NCBI GenBank assembly: GCA_902779455.1
Contig: CACZBS010000005.1
Location: 1-64,000 of the forward strand
Reading direction: 5' to 3'
Origin: an uncultured Prevotellaceae bacterium
GTDB lineage: Bacteria; Bacteroidota; Bacteroidia; Bacteroidales; Bacteroidaceae
Length of the DNA: 64,000 bases
Shown here: positions 54,811 through 62,548 of the stretch, one piece after another
How positions within the stretch are numbered: the first letter of the stretch is position 1
Layout: each line of letters begins with the position of its first letter
Made by a program: the position numbers and the translations under genes
Notes under the pieces: model-generated
Database searches by the model: none
Seen by the model: the letters and a program-made list of their open reading frames with translations, nothing else
What the model was told of the DNA's origin: nothing

Positions 54811-55710
54811 ATGAAAACAATACGTAATTTTGATGAGCTTGTTGCTCATTTGGCCGACCGTAAGGAGCGTCGCCGCGTGGCTGTAGTATGTCCGAATGAT
54901 GAGTCGACGCAGTATGCCGTCACGCGTGCCCTCGACGAGGGCTTTGTCGATGCCATCCTCGTGGGCTGCACTGACGAGGCCCGCGGCGTGTTCGCCAAGT
55001 ATGGGGCCGACCGTGTGGAATATGTCGACGCTGCTGATGCCGACGACGCCGCCCGCAAGGCCGTCGCACTGGTGCGCGAGGGGCGTGCCGACGTGCTGCA
55101 GAAGGGACTGCTCAACACCGACAACCTGCTGCATGCCGTGCTCAACAAGGAGACGGGCATCCTGCCCAAGGGCCGCGTCTTGACCCACCTGACCTGTGCG
55201 CAGATTGCCGGCCACGACCGCTTCCTCTTCTTCACCGACGCCGCCGTCATCCCGCATCCCACGGCCGAGCAGCGCGTCGAGCAGCTGAAGTATGTCGTCG
55301 AGACCTGCCATGCCATGGGCATCGAGGAGCCCCGCGTCGGACTGATCAACTGCACGGAGAAGGTCAACGAGAAGTATTTCCCCCACACCGTCGAGTATCG
55401 CGAGCTCGTAGGGCGCGTCGCCCAGGGCGAGTTCGGCCGCTGCATCGTCGACGGTCCACTCGACCTGAAGACCTGTCTGTCGCCCGAGGCCCTGCACAAG
55501 AAGGGCATCGCCTCGCCCCTGGAGGGTCGGTCGGACGCCGTCATCTTCCCTGACATCCAGTCGGGCAACGTCTTCTACAAGACCATCACGCTCTTCTGCG
55601 GTGCCTCCTGTGCCGGCATCCTGCGCGGCCCGCTGTGTCCTGTGGTGCTGCCCTCGCGCGGCGACTCGAAGCTGTCGAAGTTCTACTCGCTGGCGCTGGC
55701 GGCGATCTGA
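54811..55710 (+). CDS. ptb: Phosphate butyryltransferase
   Basis: Converts butyryl-CoA (or a branched acyl-CoA) and phosphate into acyl-phosphate and CoA. The 299-residue product belongs to the PTA/PTB family: VAVVCPNDESTQYAVTRAL, VLQKGLLNTDNLLHAVLNKETG, RVLTHLTCAQIAGHDRFLFFTDAAVIPHP, and the C-terminal SDAVIFPDIQSGNVFYKTITLF. Start MKTIRNFDEL (54811) fits the promoter. buk lies 145 bp downstream, giving the two-step route to butyrate or isobutyrate with ATP gain. A heptad repeat starts directly at its stop codon. Confidence 0.95.
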   Translation: MKTIRNFDELVAHLADRKERRRVAVVCPNDESTQYAVTRALDEGFVDAILVGCTDEARGVFAKYGADRVEYVDAADADDAARKAVALVREGRADVLQKGLLNTDNLLHAVLNKETGILPKGRVLTHLTCAQIAGHDRFLFFTDAAVIPHPTAEQRVEQLKYVVETCHAMGIEEPRVGLINCTEKVNEKYFPHTVEYRELVGRVAQGEFGRCIVDGPLDLKTCLSPEALHKKGIASPLEGRSDAVIFPDIQSGNVFYKTITLFCGASCAGILRGPLCPVVLPSRGDSKLSKFYSLALAAI

Positions 55711-55834
55711 TTGAAGATTGAATATTGATTGAATATTGATTGAAGATTGAAAATTGAAGATTGAAGATTGATTGAAAATTGAAAATTAGCCGCCGCCCAT
55801 ATCTATTATCTATTATCTTTTATCTATTATCTAA
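55711..55834. repeat. Heptad-repeat element between ptb and buk
   Basis: Forward heptads (ATTGAAG, ATTGAAT, ATTGATTG, ATTGAAA variants) begin at the ptb stop codon and end in AATTAGCCGCCGCCC at about 55799. Reverse-strand heptads follow (TCTATTA x3; GATAATA on the minus strand) to 55832. The two halves are periodic but not complementary to each other. Confidence 0.88.
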
Positions 55835-55855
55835 AAAAGCCTTAAGCTATAGCCT

Positions 55856-56920
55856 ATGAGAATATTAGTCATTAACCCGGGATCGACGTCGACCAAGATG
55901 GCGGTCTACGAGGGCGACAAGCAACTGCTGCGCACCAACATCCCGCACTCGGCCGAGGACCTGGCCCGCTTCGAAGAGGTGGTCGATCAGATCGACTTCC
56001 GCACACAGCTCGTGCTCGACACGCTCCAGCAGAACAACATCCCGCTCGACTTCGCCGCCGTCATCGGACGCGGCGGACTGGCCAAGCCCGTGCAGGGCGG
56101 CGTCTACGAGATCAACCAGCAGATGATCGACGACGCCCGCAACTGTATCCACATGCATGCCTGCGACCTGGGCTGCATCATCTCCGACATCATCGCCAAG
56201 AAGATTCCCGGCTGCCGCTCGTTCATCGCCGACCCGGGCGTCGTCGACGAGCTCAACGACTATGCTCGCATCTCGGGCTCGCCGCTGATGAACCGCATCT
56301 GCATCTGGCACGCACTCAACCAGAAGGCCATCGCCCGACGCTTTGCCGCCGAGCAGGGCCGCGAGTACGAGGAACTGAACCTCATCATCTGCCACCTCGG
56401 CGGCGGCATCTCCGTCGCCGCCCACGACCACGGGCGCGCCGTCGACGCCAACAACGCTCTCGACGGCGAGGGACCCTTCTCGCCCGAGCGTGCCGGAAGC
56501 CTGCCCGCCAGCGACCTCATCCGCCTTTGCTTCAGCGGCAAGTACACTGAGGCCGAGCTCCTCAAGCGCATCGCAGGACAGGCCGGACTCAACGCCCACC
56601 TGGGCACCAACGACGCCCGCGAGGTGGAACGCCGCATCCTCGAGGAGCGCGACCGCCACGCCGAGCTCATCTTCAACGCCATGATCTACCACACGGCCAA
56701 GGCCATCGCCTCGGAGGCCGCCGTGCTCTACGGCAAGATCGACGCCATCCTCATCACTGGTGGCATGGCCCGCTCGGAGTATATCATCAAGCGTCTGCGC
56801 AACCGCGTCGGCTTCCTGGCTCCCTTCTACGTCTATCCCGGCGAGGACGAGCTCGAGGCCCTGGCCCTCAACGCCTACGCCGTGCTCAGCGGCCGTCGCG
56901 AGGCCAAGCCATATAACTAA
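55856..56920 (+). CDS. buk: Butyrate kinase
   Basis: Transfers phosphate from butyryl-phosphate to ADP, the energy-yielding last step of butyrate or branched-chain acid formation. The 354-residue ASKHA-fold enzyme has phosphate-1 motif INPGSTSTKMAVYEG, AAVIGRGGL, IADPGVVDELNDYARISG, ICHLGGGISVAAHDHGRAVDANNALDGEGPFSPERAG and the adenosine motif AILITGGMARSEYI. Length and motifs are typical. It is transcribed with ptb, separated by a heptad-repeat element. Confidence 0.97.
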   Translation: MRILVINPGSTSTKMAVYEGDKQLLRTNIPHSAEDLARFEEVVDQIDFRTQLVLDTLQQNNIPLDFAAVIGRGGLAKPVQGGVYEINQQMIDDARNCIHMHACDLGCIISDIIAKKIPGCRSFIADPGVVDELNDYARISGSPLMNRICIWHALNQKAIARRFAAEQGREYEELNLIICHLGGGISVAAHDHGRAVDANNALDGEGPFSPERAGSLPASDLIRLCFSGKYTEAELLKRIAGQAGLNAHLGTNDAREVERRILEERDRHAELIFNAMIYHTAKAIASEAAVLYGKIDAILITGGMARSEYIIKRLRNRVGFLAPFYVYPGEDELEALALNAYAVLSGRREAKPYN

Positions 56921-56937
56921 TTCCTACTTTTATTCCT

Positions 56938-57103
56938 AAACAACGAATTAAAACAAATTTCACGAATTGACACTAATGGAAACAGGATGTTTCTACGAAT
57001 TTCACGAATTGACAGTGCGCAGACAATAGCCTGTTTCGACGATCAATTCGTGAAATACATCATAATTAGTTTCATTCGTGAAATTTGTTTTAATTCGTTG
57101 TTT
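56938..57103. repeat. 166-bp inverted repeat element with 30-bp perfect arms
   Basis: Arms 56938-56967 and 57074-57103 are exact complements (AAACAACGAATTAAAACAAA..). Inside, TTCACGAATTGAC occurs at 56959 and 57001 and GATCAATTCGTGAAAT in reverse at 57041. It has the build of a small palindromic element or MITE. It starts 17 nt after the buk stop and may also terminate transcription. Confidence 0.88.
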
Positions 57104-57217
57104 TAATTGAATGACTGGGGGGTGAGTGAACCACTTGTGTACTCCCCTGTGAACGCAATGTGAACGGAAAAGCTCGCGCGTTTAGCCTGAAATGTTTTCC
57201 TTTGCAGCATCAAATCA

Positions 57218-58687
57218 ATGCTGATGAGGAAAACATTTCTTTTATACGCCCTGCTGTCGGCGGCGTTCATCGCCGTCAACGTGGCCACGCTCGGCAATCT
57301 GGAGCCATGGATTGACGAGGTGATGCTGCTCGACACGGCCTACAATGCGGCGGTGCATGGGTCGTGGTCGACCACGTCCTGGTATCGGGTCGTCGGCGAG
57401 TATCCTTTCTCGACCTATCCGCCGCTCTATCAGATGCTGGCAGCGGCGTGGATAGGGCTCTTTGGCGGCAGCATGGTGGCGGTCAGGAGTCTCAATCTGC
57501 TCATCGTGTTCATGCTTGGGCTTGGCTGTCTGCGGCTGCTGAGGCGCTATGCCATGCCGTTGACACCTGGGGCCGTGGCCATGTTCACGGTGCTGCTCTG
57601 GGGCACCGGCGAGATGGCCTGGATGTATCGGTGCGGGCGGCCCGACATGCTCTGCGCCCTGCTGACGGTCGGCGCCGTGCTGGCCATCGACCGCCACCTG
57701 ACGGCCAGGTCAAGGCTCACCCCCTGGGCCGTCATGGTCACGTCGGCCCTGGTCGTGTGCTCGGGCGTCCAGGCCGCTGTCTATCTGATTGTGCTTTGGC
57801 TTTTCCTTTTTGTCGTAATGCGGGGGCGGCGCAGTGAGATAGTCCGTCTGCTGGTGCCTCTGGCGGGCGGCTTAGCGGCGGGACTGCTCCTGACGATGCT
57901 GTTCATGCTGGCCCATGGCCGGCTCATCGCCTTCGTCAGCAGCCTTGTGCAGTATTCGGCCACACTCTCGGCCATCGCCATCGCCGTGCTGCCTTGGGCC
58001 GGCGAAGCGTTCAGTTTCGATGCGACGCCTTATCTGCAAAAGTTGCAGGAGCTGGGCGCGACGTCAGGGTTCGGCGACCGGCTCGCTCCAATCGTCACTT
58101 TCCGCAGTTTCATCATCCTCGCGGCCGTGGCCCTCATCGCCTATGTCACCAGCTTGCGCAAGACACTGGGCGACAGCGGCTTCCTCGCCCTGCTGTTCGC
58201 CGTCGGCGTGCCCTTCGCCATGACGCTCGCCGGCCGCTTTCCCGACTATTACCGCTGGATGTCCTTTCTCCCGCTGTTGATGGCCCTGACGTCGATTGCG
58301 GTCCGCCGACGGTGGTGGGCCGCCGTGTTCGGTGTCCTGGCGGCGGTCCTTGCCTTGCAGGGCATCAGGTCGTTGCAGCCTGCTCAGCAATGGAGCTACG
58401 CCCATATGCGCTCGTTCATCGGGCGGCAGCACTTCCGGCAGTCCGACGCCGTGGTCTGTCCCTTCTCCGTGTTCTACGAGATGAAGGCCCGGTGCGCCAC
58501 GTGCTATTTCGTGGGCATCTTTCCGCCGGAGTTTGTCGGCCATGTGGATTATGTCATCCAGCCCGAGAACGACCCTCGCATCAGCGACTATCTCCGCCAG
58601 CTTCGGGCCGACTCTACCGTCGTGCTCACCGCCATCGACCGCTGCGAGCATCCGTCGTTAACCCTCTATGCCGTTGATTATGATTAG
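57218..58687 (+). CDS. GT-C type polytopic glycosyltransferase (ArnT/PMT-like)
   Basis: A 489-residue inner-membrane protein with about 11 hydrophobic segments, then a soluble C-terminal domain (about 400-489). The first loop has LEPWIDEVMLLDTAYNAAVHG, the acidic WIDE-type motif of GT-C enzymes that take sugar from a polyprenyl-phosphate carrier. RPDMLCALLTVG is another typical stretch. The acceptor is unknown. The UbiA-family prenyl-phosphate phosphoribosyltransferase and HAD phosphatase overlapping downstream suggest that the donor is a lipid-linked pentose. Start at MLMRKTFLLY; the preceding TTCCTTTGCAGC only partly resembles a -7 box. Confidence 0.83.
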   Translation: MLMRKTFLLYALLSAAFIAVNVATLGNLEPWIDEVMLLDTAYNAAVHGSWSTTSWYRVVGEYPFSTYPPLYQMLAAAWIGLFGGSMVAVRSLNLLIVFMLGLGCLRLLRRYAMPLTPGAVAMFTVLLWGTGEMAWMYRCGRPDMLCALLTVGAVLAIDRHLTARSRLTPWAVMVTSALVVCSGVQAAVYLIVLWLFLFVVMRGRRSEIVRLLVPLAGGLAAGLLLTMLFMLAHGRLIAFVSSLVQYSATLSAIAIAVLPWAGEAFSFDATPYLQKLQELGATSGFGDRLAPIVTFRSFIILAAVALIAYVTSLRKTLGDSGFLALLFAVGVPFAMTLAGRFPDYYRWMSFLPLLMALTSIAVRRRWWAAVFGVLAAVLALQGIRSLQPAQQWSYAHMRSFIGRQHFRQSDAVVCPFSVFYEMKARCATCYFVGIFPPEFVGHVDYVIQPENDPRISDYLRQLRADSTVVLTAIDRCEHPSLTLYAVDYD

Positions 58688-59561
58688 ACCTCTCATCCGT
58701 CTCCTGCGCCCCAGCCAGTGGCTGAAGAACGTCTTCGTCTTCATGCCCCTGTTCTTCGACCGCCACGCCGCCGACTGGCACTATGTGTGGCCCTGCCTGC
58801 TGGCCACGCTGGCCTTCTGCCTGGCGGCCAGCGGCGTCTATTGCTTCAACGATATCCATGATGCCGAGGCCGACCGCCGCCATCCGCTGAAGCGGCAGCG
58901 ACCGGTGGCCAGCGGCGCTGTCAGCCGGCGGACGGCCTACGCCGTGACGGGCGTCGCCTGGATGCTGGCCCTCGCCCTGGCGGCCCTGGGCTGCTATGTC
59001 ATGCCCTGGGCGCTCGCCGCCACGCTGCTTGGCTATATCCTCATGAACGTGGCCTACTGCGTCTGGCTGAAGCATGTGGGCATCGTCGATGTCTTCGTGA
59101 TTGCCACGGGCTTCGTGCTGCGCATCGTGGTCGGGGCGCAGTCGACAGGCATCATCCTGTCCCACTGGATGGCGCTCACCACCTTCCTGCTGGCCCTTTT
59201 CCTCGCCCTGGCAAAGCGGCGCGACGACGTGGTCATCTACGCCACGTCAGGCCAGAAGACCCGGCAGGACGTCGACCGCTACGGCATCGACTTCCTCACC
59301 TCGGCCATCAGCATCCTGGGCGCCATCACCATCATGTGCTACATCCTCTACACCGTCTCCGCTGAGGTCGTCGGGCGCGTCGGCAGCCCCTATCTTTACA
59401 CTACGTCGGTCTTCGTCCTGGCCGGCATCCTGCGCTATCTGCAGCTCACCCTCGTCGACCAGCGCAGCGGCAGCCCCACGCAGGTGTTGCTGCACGACCG
59501 CTTCATCCAGCTCTGCGTCGCGAGCTGGATCACAGCATTCACGATCATACTCTATGTGTAG
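58668..59561 (+). CDS. UbiA-family decaprenyl-phosphate phosphoribosyltransferase-like protein
   Basis: A 297-residue membrane protein of the UbiA prenyltransferase superfamily. The start LIRLLRPSQWLKNVFVFMPLFF and the Asp-rich motif VYCFNDIHDAEADRRHPLKRQRPVASG match DPPR synthases (RPxQWxKN; NDxxDxexDxxHPxKxxRP). These transfer phosphoribose from PRPP to polyprenyl phosphate. The second Asp-rich region reads AKRRDDVVIY..TRQDVDRYG. About eight hydrophobic helices are present. It overlaps the GT-C gene by 20 bp (an ATG at 58680 is also possible) and the HAD gene by 8 bp, so the three form one operon. The product would be polyprenyl-phosphoryl-5-phosphoribose. Confidence 0.9.
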   Translation: MPLIMIRPLIRLLRPSQWLKNVFVFMPLFFDRHAADWHYVWPCLLATLAFCLAASGVYCFNDIHDAEADRRHPLKRQRPVASGAVSRRTAYAVTGVAWMLALALAALGCYVMPWALAATLLGYILMNVAYCVWLKHVGIVDVFVIATGFVLRIVVGAQSTGIILSHWMALTTFLLALFLALAKRRDDVVIYATSGQKTRQDVDRYGIDFLTSAISILGAITIMCYILYTVSAEVVGRVGSPYLYTTSVFVLAGILRYLQLTLVDQRSGSPTQVLLHDRFIQLCVASWITAFTIILYV

Positions 59562-60234
59562 ACCTGTTATTGCTGCCTTCGACTTCGACGGCACGCTGAC
59601 CACACGCGACACGCTCCCCGCGTTCATCCGCTTCACCCACGGGCGCCGCCGCCTGCTCGCGGGTTTGCTGCGCCATGTCCACTGGCTGCTGCTGATGCGG
59701 CTGGGGCTCTGTCCTAACTGGAAGGCGAAGGAGAAACTTTTCAGCTATTATTATAAGGGGACGACGCACGCGCAGTTCCAGCAGTGGGGCCGCGACTTTG
59801 CCGACGTGGCCGCGACGATGCTGGACCCCCAGACGGTGGCGACACTGAGGCAGCACCAGGCTGCGGGCCACACCGTCTGCGTCGTCACGGCCAGCATCGA
59901 CGAGTGGGTGCGCCCCGTCTGCGAGCGGCTGGGCGTCAGCACGGTGCTGGCCACGCGCATCGAGGTGTCGCCCGACGGCACGCTGACCGGCCGCTTCCTG
60001 ACGCCCAACTGCTATGGTGCCGAGAAAGTGGCGCGCCTGCTGGAGACCTTTCCCCACCGGCAGACGTATCGGCTCTATGCCTACGGCGACAGCCGCGGCG
60101 ACGACGAACTGATAGCCTCGGCCGACGTCGGCGTTCGCATTTTAAGGTCTAAAACAATGATTTTCCGATGTGTGAACTCTTTGTGTACTGAAATATTTGG
60201 AAGTTTATCGAAAAAACGTTTATTTTGCAGTTGA
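59554..60234 (+). CDS. HAD-IB family phosphatase
   Basis: A 226-residue HAD hydrolase: motif I AAFDFDGTLTTRDTLPAF (Asp nucleophile), motif II VVTASIDEW, Lys in YGAEKVARLL and motif IV YAYGDSRGDDELIASAD. In context it could remove the 5-phosphate of polyprenyl-phosphoryl-phosphoribose made by the upstream enzyme; that is inference. Start MCRPVIAAFDF (59554) overlaps the UbiA stop; the open frame upstream is a shadow. The last 28 residues (SKTMIFRCVNSLCTEIF..) are AT-rich in DNA and unlike the short ends of relatives I know, so the native C-terminus may have been replaced. Confidence 0.88.
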   Translation: MCRPVIAAFDFDGTLTTRDTLPAFIRFTHGRRRLLAGLLRHVHWLLLMRLGLCPNWKAKEKLFSYYYKGTTHAQFQQWGRDFADVAATMLDPQTVATLRQHQAAGHTVCVVTASIDEWVRPVCERLGVSTVLATRIEVSPDGTLTGRFLTPNCYGAEKVARLLETFPHRQTYRLYAYGDSRGDDELIASADVGVRILRSKTMIFRCVNSLCTEIFGSLSKKRLFCS

Positions 60235-60273
60235 TTTTCAATGAAACGAAAGAAAAAATGGATTATAAAGTTA

Positions 60274-60432
60274 CAGACCCCACCCCCAACCCCTCCCCTT
60301 GAAGGGAGGGGAGTAGCTGCGCCGTCATTACCATATACCCGTCGGGCCGCGCGCCAGCCACTCCCCTCCATCGGAGGGGTCGGGGGAGGCTTACTCCCCT
60401 CCCTTCAAGGGGAGGGGTTGGGGGTGGGGTCT
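60274..60432. repeat. GC-rich palindromic repeat cluster (copy 3, three units)
   Basis: Left arm from 60274 (CAGACCCCACCCCCAACCCC..) and right arm 60394-60432 are complementary. Between them is a variant unit CTCCCCTCCATCGGAGG at 60361-60391, ending in TCGGAGGGGTCGGGGGAGGC, the sequence found inside the P-type ATPase gene. Confidence 0.94.
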
Positions 60433-60459
60433 CTAACTATTATATATTAGGAGTCAGAA

Positions 60460-61167
60460 ATGAAGAAACTGTCATCATACATCATCCTTACGGCGCTGCT
60501 CTCCAGTCTGCACGCCGAGGCCCAGCAGGAGCTGTGCATCTGCTGCGGCGACAGCTGCGACGTCTTCGAGACGCGCCATGTCGGGACACTCAGCTTCGCC
60601 GCCGGCTATCTCACTATTGAACACATGCGGGCGTACGCCGTGCAGCGCATCGACAGCATCACCTTCGCCCGGCCGCGGCTGGTCGCGACAGAGCTGGGGT
60701 GGTGGGGCACGCCCGACGAGGGCCCGTCGCACTATGATCTGCGCTACGACGACGCCATGCTGGGCTTCACCTACCGCGTGGGCTATCATTTCGAGGCCCA
60801 TGAGGGATGCTGCACTTCTGCCTCATGCGTCATTCGGTTCGCCAGCGACGAGCAGATGGAGACGTTTGTGCAGACTTATCTCGAGAGGCCCGCAACTGAC
60901 GCCACCAACGACCCTTATATCTATGTCAAGGAGACACTCACCGGCCCGCGCAAGTTCGAGCTGTGGACGATGAGCGGCCCGATACTCCCTGTTGAGGCCA
61001 TCCTCTCTTACGACATGTCGTCAGCATCTGGTCATTGCACCGTCGATGTCCCCCTGGACGACCTGCTGGCCGGACGATCCATGGCCGACGTGCGCCTCGT
61101 CATTGAGGGATGGCTCTACAACCCCCTGCTGAAAGCGGATAATCCCAATTATAAACCTAACGAATAA
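60460..61167 (+). CDS. Secreted protein of unknown function
   Basis: A 235-residue exported protein with signal peptide MKKLSSYIILTALLSSLHAEA. It has several cysteines (ELCICCGDSCDVFE near 26-40; HEGCCTSASCVIRF near 115). The segment YLTIEHMRAYAVQRIDSITFARP is the 'DSITF' type found near the N-terminus of many Bacteroidales exported proteins. No catalytic motif is seen. It is followed 12 bp later by the serpin gene, so both are likely one operon. Confidence 0.78.
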   Translation: MKKLSSYIILTALLSSLHAEAQQELCICCGDSCDVFETRHVGTLSFAAGYLTIEHMRAYAVQRIDSITFARPRLVATELGWWGTPDEGPSHYDLRYDDAMLGFTYRVGYHFEAHEGCCTSASCVIRFASDEQMETFVQTYLERPATDATNDPYIYVKETLTGPRKFELWTMSGPILPVEAILSYDMSSASGHCTVDVPLDDLLAGRSMADVRLVIEGWLYNPLLKADNPNYKPNE

Positions 61168-61179
61168 ATATCTGTGCTT

Positions 61180-62532
61180 ATGAAAAAGAATGTCTTTTGG
61201 CTCCTTGCAGCCATGTTCATCCCGGCATCGGCCGTCGTGGCTCAGGACGACTACGACGAGCCGCAGCAGATCGCGCTCTCGTTGCAGGAGCGCCAGATGG
61301 TTGACAACAACAACGACTTTGCCTTCCGGCTCTTCCGCCAGGTGCGCGGCCAGGTAAGCCAGGTGGTCTCGCCCCTCAGCATCACCTACGATTTAGGACT
61401 GCTCAACAACGGCGCCGCCGGACTGACGCGGCAGGAGATCTGCGACGTGCTGGGCTTCGGCGAGGCTGGGGCCGACGGCGTCAACCAGTTCTGCCGCAAG
61501 ATGCTCACAGAGAGCCCGCAGCTCGACGAGCAGACGCGAGTGATGATCTCGAACGCCATCTTCCTCAACGAGCCCCGCTACCTGTTGCCTGCCTTCAAGG
61601 AGAAGGCCGAGACCTACTATGACGCCACCTGCGAGACGCGCAACTTCCACGACGGCGAGACCATGGACGTCATCAACCGCTGGGGCAACGACCACACCAT
61701 GGGCATGATCCCCTACATCTTGGACGACGATTCGTTCGACCCCAATGCCGCCAGCTATCTGCTCAATGCCGTCTACTTCAAAGGCACGTGGACACTGAAG
61801 TTCGACAAGGCCGACACACGCGACGAGTCGTTCGACGGCCGCGAGCCGGTGCCGATGATGCACCTGCACAACTTCCTGCCATACAGGGAGAGCGACGACT
61901 GGCAGATGCTGCAGCTGCCCTATGGCAACGGGGCCTACCGCATGACTGTCCTGCTGCCGCGCGAGGGCAAGACGGTCGGCGATGTGCTGTCGGCACTCGA
62001 TGCCCAGATGTGGGCTGCCATCCGCTGGCTGCCGATGGAGGAGGTCGACGTGAAGCTGCCGCGCTTCGAAACGACGACGGGCGTCAGTCTCGTAGAACCC
62101 ATGTCGGCCCTCGGCATGCCCAGCGCCTTCAATCCCCTGACGGCCGACATCCCCGACTTCTGCAACATCCCGCAATACATCAGCAACATGTTCCAGGCGG
62201 CTAAGATCCGCGTCGACGAGGAGGGCACCGAGGCCGCCGCCATCACCGTCATCGAGACCAACGACAGTGCCATGCCCGACGAGCCGAAGCAGTATGAGTT
62301 CCATGCCGACCGACCCTTCCTCTACATCATCAGCGAGCGGAGCACGAGCGTCATCTTCTTCATCGGCCAATACATGGGCGAGGGACAGGGCGCACCCGGC
62401 CCCAGCGACCTCACCGCCCCCGACGTCCAGCGCCGCCCTGCGGCACCTGTCTACGACCTCATGGGCCGTCGGCTCAGCGGCGCGCCCGCCCGCGGCCTCT
62501 ACATCAGCGACGGCCGGAAAATGGTCAGATAA
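61180..62532 (+). CDS. Secreted serpin (serine protease inhibitor)
   Basis: Serpins trap proteases by a suicide conformational change. The 450-residue exported product (MKKNVFWLLAAMFIPASAVVA) has the shutter region NDFAFRLFRQ..QVVSPLSITYDLGLLNNGA, AIFLN, NRWGNDHTMGMIP, YLLNAVYFKGTW and the C-terminal FHADRPFLYIISERSTSVIFFIGQ. The reactive loop EEGTEAAAITVIETNDSAMP has the small-residue hinge required for inhibition. Counting from the hinge puts P1-P1' at about Ser-Ala, which would suit elastase-like proteases. A tail YDLMGRRLSGAPARGLYISDG of the sorting type follows the serpin fold. ATG 61180 chosen over GTG 61174. Confidence 0.94.
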   Translation: MKKNVFWLLAAMFIPASAVVAQDDYDEPQQIALSLQERQMVDNNNDFAFRLFRQVRGQVSQVVSPLSITYDLGLLNNGAAGLTRQEICDVLGFGEAGADGVNQFCRKMLTESPQLDEQTRVMISNAIFLNEPRYLLPAFKEKAETYYDATCETRNFHDGETMDVINRWGNDHTMGMIPYILDDDSFDPNAASYLLNAVYFKGTWTLKFDKADTRDESFDGREPVPMMHLHNFLPYRESDDWQMLQLPYGNGAYRMTVLLPREGKTVGDVLSALDAQMWAAIRWLPMEEVDVKLPRFETTTGVSLVEPMSALGMPSAFNPLTADIPDFCNIPQYISNMFQAAKIRVDEEGTEAAAITVIETNDSAMPDEPKQYEFHADRPFLYIISERSTSVIFFIGQYMGEGQGAPGPSDLTAPDVQRRPAAPVYDLMGRRLSGAPARGLYISDGRKMVR

Positions 62533-62548
62533 TTTCAGATAAAAGATA

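Noticed and set aside
59101-59553. N-terminal extension of the HAD phosphatase frame
   Set aside because: It overlaps the UbiA gene in another frame; the family begins at MCRPVIAAFDFDGT.
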